Positions 47,170 through 57,585 of a stretch of DNA of 64,000 nucleotides are shown here, piece after piece. Source of the DNA: Leucaena leucocephala. Lineage: Eukaryota > Streptophyta > Magnoliopsida > Fabales > Fabaceae. The notes under the pieces were generated by a model, which was not told where the DNA came from, ran no database searches, and saw only the letters and a program-made list of their open reading frames with translations. Both the position numbers and the translations under genes were made by a program. The stretch covers positions 3,975,501 through 4,039,500 of the forward strand of contig CM073560.1 in assembly GCA_037074615.1 (NCBI GenBank), written 5' to 3'. How positions within the stretch are numbered: the first letter of the stretch is position 1; every line of letters starts with the position of its first letter.

Positions 47170-48757
47170 ATATCGCTTGCGGATAGATTCACAGATAAAT
47201 GTGGAACGGGAATAGCGTAGGCCCTTTTATTGATTTTTCTTTTCGAAGAAATTTTAATTATATGCATTTTTTATTTATTTAATACAAATATTATATGGCT
47301 ATTTTTTTAAAAAAAGAAGAAGAAGAAGGTATGGAAAACACATCTCTATGGATGCTGAATTTGATGTTTTTATCTACAATATTTTGCATATTAAAACCCT
47401 TTACGGGCTCAACTTCATAAGAGATGAGACTCAGACTTAAAATCTCTTAGAGATACCTTTAAAAAAACTTTTAAAAATATTTTCTATATTTAAAAAATAC
47501 TTATCTTTTATGTTTAAGTATCCATAATTCCTTCCACTAAAACTAAAGGGCAATAGTTCTAACTTTAAGCATATAAATTTAATTATATGAGTAAGCTGTA
47601 TATTTTTCTTAAGAGCTCAACAATAATTTAAGTTTATATTTATAAGTATAAACCAATTTGGATCCCTATAAAAATATAAAAAAAATTAAAAAAAAAAGAT
47701 CAACAAGGTTATTAAATATGATTTTTTAATTAATAAGTTATTCAAAAAATTTAATTTTTTATATAACACAATAATATCGTGTGACCTATATAACTGATCT
47801 CACTTAATAAGATAAAATTTATTATTATTATTTTAATCCTAACTATAAAATTTCATATGAAATATAAATTATACTATAAATAAAATTTTATATTTAAAAA
47901 TAGAGAAATAATATATAGTTATGAGAATAATATATATAATAAAAAATTATAAGATGTCAAAAATTTAATTCAATATAGTTTTCACGGTCTATTATGATAG
48001 GATTTAATTAACTAGTCAAAACTAGTATTCTATATATATAGTATACTTGCTTTTAAGTGACTAGATTAGAAAGGTAAGTCGTTTGGTCCTAGAAGATTGA
48101 AGATTGGTAAAATCTGGCCAAAAACTAAATTAAAATAAAAGGTTGGTCAAAGAGAAAAGAACGAGTGATGTCAGTAAATAAAGCAATAAAAAAGGGTTTG
48201 AAATGGGTTTATAGAGTAAATTTTAATTAATTAAGGAAATGTTTCTCTCTCCTTCATTTATGTATTGTATGTGTTTGTATTCCCCCTAAAGCCACGTTAT
48301 TGTGTACAAAACTATAATTTTATATAAAATAATCTATATATTTCATATTTTTTATAATTAATTTTTTTACAAAAATTAATAGATTATGTAAACACTAATT
48401 TTTTTATAATTAATTTTTCACAAAAATTAATAGACTATCTTAATACTAATTTTTTTTACAATCAAATTTTCACATAAACCAATGCACTATCCAAATATTA
48501 ATTTTTATTCATAATCTATTTTTTACCAAAACTAGTTAGGGGAACAATTTTTAATTCATGTGTTTGAAATAGTTTTTGGAGAATAAATTTTGTATGAGAG
48601 AATAGATTTTGTGAAAAATCTATTTTTTATTAGTGTGTTTAGATTAACTTTTAGAGAATACATTCTGTAAAAACAAAAAAAAGATTGATTGTTAGAACTA
48701 GTTCTCTTAACTTTTTTAAAACTATAGTTTTTGTAGAAAAATATATTGTGGGAAAAA
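47170..48757. other. AT-rich intergenic DNA upstream of DXS
   Basis: No coding region, RNA or clean element is recognised. A CAAAAATTAATAGA-type segment recurs at about 48372, 48421 and 48473, suggesting a decayed local repeat. Confidence 0.4.
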
Positions 48758-48760
48758 TTA

Positions 48761-49620
48761 GTGCATGTTTGGATGCATACAAAACCATGGTTTTGTAAGT
48801 ATTGGTTTGGCTAAAACATTAAACAAATAATTATCAAATGTCTAAAATAGCTTATAGACTAAACTATGATTTCAGCTAAGTTTCTAAGAATAACTTCTTA
48901 GTTTATAAAAAGATTTATGGGTATCAAATAACTATTTCCCCCCTATTTTTTCATACGCATTCTCTCCTCTCTCTGCAATTTTTGAGCTTTCGCGTTGCTC
49001 CATTCTCTCTTTTCTCTCAACCATTTCTCCATTGCCTCCATGTGTGTTGATCTTTCTCTGATCCATCCCCTCTGTCTGTGCTGAGCTATTGCCGACCTGT
49101 GAGCCTCTATGTGCGCTGATCAGAGAGGCGACCCGTGTGTGGTGAGCTTTCGCCGCCGCCGCTGCATTCGTGTCTTCTTCACTTTCTAAGATCCGTTTGC
49201 ACTGGTTATATTGCTATCATGCAGCTGTTCTGCTTCTGTTTGTACCTCTATCATCGCTACAACTCCTCTGTTGCTGCTCATTTATCGTGATGGGTGCTGT
49301 CGGCTGGAGAGGAGACAGTCGCTGTGATGATGGGTGTCTAGAAGATGGTGGAACGGTTGCCTTTGTTGTGTTGTTATCGTCGACAATGGTGAATTATTGG
49401 GTGAAGTCGACAAGTCCCTTTGCGAAGGAGAAAATAAAAATTAATTATCATTTCACCTCATTTTTTTTCTGGTAATTGACCAATTACAAAAATTATTCTG
49501 GTAATAAATATTTAAATATTTATTTCTTTAATTTTTTTTAAAAACTCTTCTCCATAAGAGTTTCTCAAAAATAATTTTCTCTCCGTCAACTCTTATCTAA
49601 AAACTAAACTAAACAGGCCT
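48761..49620 (+). mobile_element. Harbinger-like arm family, copy G
   Basis: The 860-bp element begins GTGCATGTTTGGATGCATAC and ends AACTAAACAGGCCT. It is flanked exactly by TTA at 48758-48760 and 49621-49623. The left arm includes GCTTATAGACTAAACTATGA. The centre (about 48960-49440) is GC-richer and encodes a 101-codon open frame (49170-49475) with no recognised domain. The right arm includes ATTATTCTGGTAATAAATAT. Confidence 0.75.
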
Positions 49621-49623
49621 TTA

Positions 49624-51029
49624 GTGTTCATAAAAAACTATAGTTTGAATTAAAAAATAATTTTTTCATAAAAATCTATTCTTTTAAAATATATTTTATC
49701 AAAAATCTATTCTATCAAAATCTATTTTACTTAAATTATATTTTCTAACTTTTTTCAGAATCTAATCTGAACATACTCTTGGACTGAGATAAAAGAACAA
49801 AATATGAATATCTAATTCACATGCATTACATTACTTTAAAAAAAATACCTCTAAGTTTTTTGCCACTTTTTTACTACCCTCATTTTAAATATAATTCTTT
49901 TTCTCAGTGTCTAGGTTCATTTTTTTAATGTAAAAGATAAATGATAATAGCATTTAGGTTGAATAACATGGATCCGACATTTTTAAAATAAAATTATGGA
50001 TTTTAAGTCAATAAAAATGTTAATTTAAGTCTTAAAATGTTTCAATTTTAATTAATTAATAATACTAAATTAATAAAAAAGCATGATATCAAAATTCAAA
50101 CCAGGCTAGCTGGTCATTGTGTACACGTATCAATGAGCCAATTTTCAGTACATGAAAAACAATACTAGAAATTGGTTATTTGTTAAAGAAAAGATGGGGA
50201 AATGATGAAGCCATCCCATGACATCATCACCCACTAACGGCCATGGCTCCCAAGGGGCCACGCTTCCTTTATGCCTGCCCCTAGAACCATTCCACGTATA
50301 GCAATAGGATTGGTATGCTTTTGCAATTAGTTAGTAACATTTGTCCTTTATTTATTTTGGGAAATAGCTTCCCTCCAATGTACTACTAGTTGGAAAGATC
50401 ACTAGGATATGGCAAATCATGGAAGCTTCTCTCCAATAAATTCAGGGTTTGACAAGTCCTAGTTAATTATATACCAAAATATGGCAATTAAACAAGCTAT
50501 CCCATGGTTTTGAGGAAAGCTTTTGCCTTTTGATCAACCTCCATCTTTTAAGACAAGGAGATGGAGGAGGAGGATTGAAGAAGCATGCCTGATCTTGATG
50601 TGATGTTGTTTTGTCTGTAGCTTGAATTAATGGGATTTCAGTCTATTTATAACTCAAAAACATTGTGTACAGGAATAAAATTCATCTACTCCCACCAATA
50701 AAGGTGTTGGTAAGGAGCTAACTTTCAAATCATATAAGGAATTTGTTGATGAGTAATTTATAAATATATCTCTAAATACTCTTAAAAATATATTCTAATC
50801 TTAGCGAGTCTCTCGCGTGAAGTTACCAAAAATTGACCACATGAAGTTGATTGGGCCCTCATATCCATCTTGCTTTGGGCTAGGCCTAACCCAATTTCTT
50901 TTTCTTTTTGGGCCCAAAGCCTTTAAGCATCTTTATTATTGTGCCCTAGCCCAATCTTCTTTTTAATAACTTTAAGACCATTTCACCATCATGTATTGAG
51001 TCTAAGGAGAGTAGTTAGTTCTTGACAAT
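49624..51029. other. Intergenic DNA with a less AT-rich block
   Basis: Mostly AT-rich. From about 50160 to 50640 the composition is closer to that of genes, including TCATCACCCACTAACGGCCA and CACGCTTCCTTTATGCCTGC, but no frame, tRNA or miRNA that I know is present. A short hairpin pairs CCTCCATCT with AGATGGAGG near 50540-50570. Confidence 0.4.
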
Positions 51030-51040
51030 GTGAAGAGTCA

Positions 51041-51230
51041 TCAATAGAAGTTGGTCTGAGTGGTAAGTAATTTAGTATCGCTTAATCGAGATTTTGAGTT
51101 AGAACCTTGGCGTATGTAGAAAATTCTCGTTAGGAGACTCACCCACCATTGCCATGTGCGCGACGCAGGTCGAATCCAGATATAATCGGGGTAAAGCTCC
51201 TTTGAATTGGGTGAGCAATAAAAAAATAAC
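51041..51230 (+). mobile_element. tRNA-derived SINE, best copy, 11-bp target duplication
   Basis: GTGAAGAGTCA flanks the 190-bp element at 51030-51040 and 51231-51241. The head has a tRNA A-box-like TTGGTCTGAGTGGTAAG, and a B-box-like GAGTTAGAACC follows about 35 bp later. The body contains GTTAGGAGACTCACCCACC and TATAATCGGGGTAAAG. The 3' end is a short A run. The same order of segments occurs at 41741-41929 (minus) and, degraded, at 14145-14306. Confidence 0.85.
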
Positions 51231-51241
51231 GTGAAGAGTCA

Positions 51242-52450
51242 ATGTTAAAAATTCTACTATAATGTGTGCCTATATTTAATATTTAACAGTATCTTAAATA
51301 TACTTATTTCTAATATAATAATATATATATACACACGTAACAAAAAAATCTTAAGACGTTTTAATTATTCTAAATTTCTTAGAACATTCTGTAATGAAAT
51401 TTGATTGTATTTTTTTTAAAAGAACGTACATGCGCATACACATTTAAGAAACAAAATTCACAATAAAAGATTTAAATAAACTATAAAATTGATACAAAAC
51501 AATTTTACAATCTATACACTAAAGTGTCTTCATTCATTTTTCATTTCAAAACCTAAATTATATATTAGCCATTATATTTATTTTACTGCGCTCACTTTTT
51601 TCCCAAATCCATTGTACCATGTAATAATGTGGGTTGTCGATACTTAATAAATCCTTAAAAACTTCCCCTTTCTAATATGGATATAGGTTTTTAAACTACA
51701 ACACTAACAAACTTGTTTCAATCCTGTGTTGATTTTTGCAAAACTAGATAAGATCATCAAAATAAAAATATATATATAAAAAAAGAAAATAAAATTGAAG
51801 ATGAAAATCAATTGACAGAGAACCTACAAAAACTTCGGGTTAGCGGCACCTAGGGGCAATTGCCGGATTTTCATTGTCTTTGTCTTTCAGTGGCCCGTTG
51901 TTATTTTAGTAAGTGATCTTATAAGTTTAATGTAAGTGCTATCTAAATTTTATAACTATGACATAGTTTTAATAGAGGACTGATATCAAATTTATCTAAA
52001 ATTTTTTATAAAAAAAAATCACATATTATTATTTATATATTTATACTCTCTAACTCCTGAACAATATGAGACTCTTTCTTTAATACACCCATACGATTTA
52101 CGACAACTTCTTAGTTGTTAACTATTTAATAAGTTAATTCATATAAAATATGAAACCTCTAATAAAATATACATATTTATAAGTTGAAAATAATATAATT
52201 CATTTATTATATTTCATATATATATAATACAGCTATATAATGATTAAAATATAAGAAATAATGGAGAGGTGGATTTGATCTCAAAATCTGTCTGAAACTG
52301 TCAACATGATTGAAAAAGATAATGTTATATTTTTCATTACCACACCTTCCCTCTCTCAAATGGCACATATATGCATGCCTTACAAAACAAACTCCTCCTT
52401 CCCTATAAATCATCGTTAGATCATCTTCCCCCTCTCATATATGTTTATAA
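51242..52450. other. AT-rich intergenic DNA with a promoter-like patch
   Basis: No gene found. At about 52340-52440 a CT-rich stretch carries CCCTATAAATCATC, which looks like a TATA box, but no supported transcript or frame follows it. Confidence 0.35.

Positions 52451-52484
<34 letters not shown>
52451..52484. repeat. (AAT)n microsatellite
   Basis: About eleven consecutive ATA/AAT triplets. Length variation between individuals is likely. Confidence 0.9.
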
Positions 52485-53069
52485 TATCTCACGTATCAAT
52501 ATATATATAAAGGCAAATAACATGACAAAACCTATAAAATTGTGTTCGAATGGTGTAAGTAAATTTTTGTATAACTATCTCGTGTTAATAGCACCGAAAG
52601 AGGATATGTTCCAAACAAAATATTTTATAAAATTATTAAAGGAAGATTTTTTAGTTAATAATATATTTATCTAGGATATTTAGTCTGATAATAGATATGT
52701 TAAACTATAAAATAGGAGAATTGATGTTCAAATATCATATTGTTAAAAAAATTAAGAAGAGATATTTTAGTCACAAAATTTTAACTTAAATTAATCAGTT
52801 ACGTATATACTTTATAATATAATTTAAAAAAAATATCGGACACTAGTGACCTAAATAATTTAAAAATTTAGTTATTAATATATCATAATAACACTTTGCG
52901 GTTGATATAATCACTCCTAATGAGATTCATATAACCAATCATAATGAGATAAGGTCATAAAATTGGTTGTTGTCATTGCATATTGTATTAATAAAATTTA
53001 AATATTATCACATAATTATAAATTAGAAATAGCTTTTATAGCATCATCACTATGAATGTCCATAATCAT
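52485..53069. other. AT-rich intergenic DNA
   Basis: No gene is seen. GTGTTCGAATGGTGTAAG near 52541 loosely resembles a tRNA-derived retroposon, too degraded to call. Confidence 0.3.
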
Positions 53070-53390
53070 CTTCTTCTATGGCGACACGCGACTATCGTCT
53101 TCCTCTTTTTCTTCTTGCGGTGAGTAGATGACGATTATGGCAAACAGCAACATCTTCGTAGAGAGATGAGAGAGTGCAAAAAATATAGATAAAATAGTAA
53201 TTATGTAGTATATAAATTTTTACTATTCTAAAAGCTATTCTGAATAGTTTGTTTAAAACTATAGTTTAGTACAGAAATATTTTTAAATAAATATAATTAT
53301 TTATTTTAAAAAAATTTTAAACTAAAATTTAAGTTAAATTTTTTTATAAAACTATAGTTTTATGCGTAACCAATCACACACTATATATAG
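53070..53390 (-). mobile_element. Harbinger-like arm family, partial copy H
   Basis: Only the family left arm is present, in reverse orientation (AAACTATAGTTTAGTACAGA and ATAATTATTTATTTTAAAAA), ending GCGTAACCAATCACACAC. It is preceded by a GC-richer centre (53070-53160) containing GGCGACACGCGACTATCG. The opposite arm is missing or unrecognisable. Confidence 0.55.
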
Positions 53391-54649
53391 TAACTGGCTT
53401 TTTTGTTTTTTTTTAATTGATGTTACAGATATTGAATCATGGATTCTTATTGGCTGATTAGCTATCAATGTAAAATATTGATTTATATTAATAACAAAAT
53501 AAGAATATAATTATGGATGTTCAATAAGCAGCAACAATATATGCTTTCAACATGTATTTATTTTTTTCCAAAAAACCACATTTTCAAGCTTACATAATTT
53601 AATTGCCGAATTATTCAACCCACAGCTCAAATAGCGTGATCTATTCCCCTTTATTTTATTTTTACCAGCAGCCGTTGGTTAGTTTGAATGGATAGAACTT
53701 TTATCATTAAGGTACCAGATCTAAAGTTTAAGTCTATATTAAAATATTTTTAGGAGGATTATTTTAAATTAAACTTAATAATATTCAAATATAAATTAGT
53801 TAAATAATTAATTTAAAAATATATATTCTTTTTTATTTTTTAAAATGTGAAATCTTGTAAGTATTTTTATAAATATAAGTTTTAACTACTCATTACTAAT
53901 AGAAAAGTATAACCTTTCTAAATTCAAAATTTTAGTTAAGAACTACTTGAATAATTCATATATATTAAAAAATTAGATTAATTAATTAATTGTAACAAAT
54001 ATACTATGTAAGTAATTTTAGTTTTTATGGCGATTTAACTATAAAAATGATTTTTTTTAAGTCAAATTGAACCATTAGCAAATTTAGTTGACGGTTTAAT
54101 TAATTAGACGGTATGATCAATTATTTAATCATTAGTGTAAATTACAAGTAAAATATGTAAGTTTTATAATATAAGTCTTAGTTTATAATTGATGCCCTTA
54201 TTGAGAGAATTATGAGAGGATAAATATTTACATATTCTTTCAGTACTATATTATCTAAATTCTATCTAATTAAAATATAATAATTTAACATAATTTTTAA
54301 ATCCTAGTTAATCAATGATTCACTTAAAATAATTCATATTTTATTTTGTTTTAAGAAAATAAAACTTTTAATTTAGTTTATATTAATTTTTATTTTTTTA
54401 ATTACAACATTTATTTTTAAAAATAAAATAAATTCTAAAATTTTTTAAATGAGTTATATGTTGTTGGATTGAATAGATATAAAAGTTCAGAATTTCACGT
54501 CCTACATAGAACCACGTCAGCCTCATATGATCTCTCTGCCTACGCCACACACTTGCCGCCCTAAGCATGAAACAGCCTTCACCCTTCCTCAATATATATG
54601 GCATCAAACTCATGGATCCAGTTCACTTTTCGTTGGTCTCAATATATAT

Positions 54650-54691
<42 letters not shown>

Positions 54692-54971
54692 GGCTAAACT
54701 CATGGATAATATTACTACGTTGAACCATGCTGACATTCTCAAGTGATATTAATATAAAAATTATTTAACTAATTTAATATATTAAAGCAACTAAATAATT
54801 TTTTTAATTATAATAAATATCACATCATCTTCTAAATATTCTTATATAACATTAATATGTAATTACATATCAGTCTATAAATTAAAAACAAAAATAGGTC
54901 AAGTTGAATATATTATATGTAAAGTCAGCCTGAGTTTAGTTTATAGCCTGTTATAGATCTTTTGTTCAGCC
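53391..54971. other. AT-rich intergenic DNA with a (TA)n tract
   Basis: No gene found. A less AT-rich patch at 54490-54640 includes CCACGTCAGCCTCATATGAT and AATATATATGG, promoter-like in appearance but leading to no frame. A (TA)n run occupies about 54657-54687. Confidence 0.4.
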
Positions 54972-54974
54972 TAA

Positions 54975-55906
54975 GTACCTGTTTGGGTGAAAAGTAAACC
55001 TTAGTTTTAAAAGGGTTTTTGACCCAAATTTTGATTTAGAGAAATTTTAAAATAAACAGCTATATTTGTTCAAAAAAACTTTTAGATCAAATTATAGTTT
55101 AAAACTATGGTTTTGGATAAGCTACTAGGAATAATTTTTGAAACAGTAAAATAATTTATAAACTACTTAATTACTATTTTATTTATATTTTTTTACTCTC
55201 TCTCCTCTCTTCTAGATCTGCCTGTCACCTGTTGGAAGAGATGTCGATGACGAGGAAGCCTTGGTCGTCGGGGTTGGGCCTGTTGTGAGGTTTTTAAATG
55301 AAAGCTCCGGCTACCTCTCCCATGGAAGACAATTATGATACAACTGAGAGGATGAGAAGGAAGTGGGTAATGCCTACTGGTTGTGCTATGTGAACCAAGT
55401 GGAAAAAGACGCCGCTCTATATAGAACAATAGAGCTACTCTTATCTTGGATGTACAATTTTAGAATGATGATCTTCATGCATGCACCACACCTTGTTCTT
55501 TATTTTTCTAACAGACCTTCTTCTTTTTTTTTATCACTTATCTAGAAGCTTCTATGGCTCACGGCGTTGTCTGGTGCTTCTGTTTTCTGTCATCTTTCGC
55601 CACTTGGTGCTTCTGTCATCCTTTTATCTGTCGCTCTGGAAGGCAAAGCTAGGAATTTGATATGGGGAAGAAGAGGAAGAAGATGAATAGTGTTACTGAC
55701 AGTGAACAGTTGCTTATATATTTTTTTATCTTATACCCTTTCTAGTAATTTATCAATAATAAAAGTCCTTCTAGTAATAACTATCTAAACACTCATTTAT
55801 TTAAAATTATTTTCTTTCTATAAGCTTTTCTCTAAAAATTATTTTTTAAAAGCTGTTTAAAAACTTTTTTTTATATAAGTTATTTTCTAAAAGTTTACCT
55901 AAGTCC
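54975..55906 (+). mobile_element. Harbinger-like arm family, copy I
   Basis: The 932-bp element begins GTACCTGTTTGGGTG and is flanked by TAA at 54972-54974 and 55907-55909. The left arm has TTTTAAAAGGGTTTTTGACC and AAATAAACAGCTATATTTGT. The centre (about 55200-55700) is GC-richer and contains open frames on both strands with no recognised domain. The right arm includes AATAACTATCTAAACACTCA. Confidence 0.75.
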
Positions 55907-56075
55907 TAAATCTATATTGTATGAAGGCTTGACTTGACTTGACTTGAAGACTACTAAAACGACATGCATTTAAACAGTTTTATAAATAGGCTAACAAGCT
56001 TCGAACACCTATATTTTTTAAAAACTATAAGCAAACTAATATACCTTCAAATAGGTCGTCATTAAATTTATCATT

Positions 56076-56331
56076 CGTGAGTTTAACTAGTAAAGGATGA
56101 GACATGCGACTATTTAGAACGTGTTCGATCCCTAGGGAGTACCACTTTATTGTGATTCCAATCACAACGCTTGGGGAGGCATCCTATCTCCTAGGTGTCT
56201 AGGTTTATGCCTGAGGGTAATAGACAGCTCGCCCTTCCCGACATTAGTATCGCTTAGGAGAAAGGAAGATTTTGCCTTGCCCTATCGTGGGTGAATCCAA
56301 CCTTTTTTTAAATTTTTTGTGAAAAAAAACG
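56076..56331 (+). mobile_element. tRNA-derived SINE, second type
   Basis: The head CGTGAGTTTAACTAGTAAAG resembles an A box, and GTGTTCGATCCCT at about 56129 is a good B box. The body is rich in G and C (GCTTGGGGAGGCATCC) compared with its surroundings. It ends in a T/A-rich tail after GTGGGTGAATCCAACC. TTATCATT occurs at both edges (56068-56075 and 56332-56339), a plausible short target duplication. It is unrelated in body to the other SINE family here. Confidence 0.6.
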
Positions 56332-56408
56332 TTATCATTGATAGGCCCTTTTAACATAACAATTTTGTATAATATTATGCAAAATAAATTTAAAACAGGC
56401 ATGACAGG

Positions 56409-56946
56409 TAGGCATGTTCACAGGACGGGTCGGGACCGAGATAACCCCGTCCCGTGTCCCGTCCAGTCCCGAATTTATCCCGGTCTCAACGGGATCGGGA
56501 CGGGACGGGAATTTCTGATTTTATTTTTTTTTTTAAAAATATTATAATAAAATCATCTCAATAAATTATTCCATATAAAATGCCATAGTAACTTCCTCTA
56601 AATACCAACATTCTTCTCTAATAGAAAATAATAACTTACCCATATAAGGAAAAAAATAATAGTAAGAAATAATAAAAATATCAATATAAAAATATCTATA
56701 TAAGAATAAAAATATCTATATAAGAGTGAAAAAGATATGATAATGTAATATTTTTTTTTTAAAAAAATAGTTCGGGACAGGACGGGATTCCCGAGGGACG
56801 GGCCAAGACCCGTCCCGTCCCAAATCTCCCCTCTGTCCCGTCCCGATAGTGTCCTGGCTCGGTTCCTTTCGAGACGGGATGGACCTGTCCCGAAATCATC
56901 GGGATCAGGTCGGGATACCCAGTACGGGACAATTTTGGACACCCTA
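56409..56946. mobile_element. hAT-type MITE with 8-bp target duplication
   Basis: The 538-bp element starts TAGGCATGTTCACAGGACGG. The reverse complement of its other end is TAGGGTGTCCAAAATTGTCC. It is bounded by ATGACAGG at 56401-56408 and 56947-56954, the 8-bp duplication of the hAT superfamily. Both subterminal regions are GC-rich and built from GGGACGGG/CCCGTCCC repeats that are inverted with respect to each other, around an AT-rich middle. It has no transposase. Confidence 0.88.
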
Positions 56947-57474
56947 ATGACAGGTATAGGCTTCTAATTAAAATATGCTTTTAAAAAGTTATAGGCTTGT
57001 ACATTCTTTAAAATATATCAAATACAAGTCAGACCACAATCTCTTAATATACTACCTAATCTATTTTTATCTATATTTATAAATTAGATAAATTAATTTT
57101 AAAAAAATAATAAATATTAAAAATAAAATCATACTTTGAAATTGGGATAAGGCTAACCTCATAACCAATTCGTATAATTAGGGATAATATAATTAAGACC
57201 AGATGAGTACTTAAAGTACCAATATCAAGCTGACGTTGATCCTCATCAACCTTCTATTATAATCCCTCCTTCTTTCTGGGAAGAGCTTGGCCTCTGGGCG
57301 CTGCCAGCTAACACGTCAGTGACAGCTTCGTTCCCACATGCAAATCCGAATTCTCATATCAATTTGCAACTTAAGTCTTCCCATTTCCATTCAGACAGAC
57401 AAACACACTCTCTAGGAAATATCTAGCTATCCATGATTGATTGATTTTGCTGTATCAGATATACTATAAATACC

Positions 57475-57482
57475 AACCCCCC
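57475..57482 (+). promoter_or_regulatory. Probable TATA box of the ERD6-like transporter gene
   Basis: TATAAATA lies 111 bp upstream of the start codon. ACGTCA at 57313-57318 is an ACGT-core element of the kind bound by bZIP factors in stress-responsive promoters. Stress regulation is inference. Confidence 0.5.
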
Positions 57483-57585
57483 TACACATCCTTTCTTGTG
57501 CTCTCCATCTGTTTGTAGTATTTTCATTCCTTGACCGTTTTCTCTGTGTCATTTCGTTCTTCAGTACTGGTTTTATTGAAGGAAA

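Noticed and set aside
49170..49475. 101-codon frame as a small protein
   Set aside because: It falls within transposon copy G, crosses into the right arm and has no recognisable domain.
50530..50580. miRNA precursor hairpin
   Set aside because: The stem is only about 9 bp, and no known plant miRNA sequence that I could recall matches.
55193..55545. Overlapping frames on both strands
   Set aside because: Both are within transposon copy I, with no domain or conserved start.
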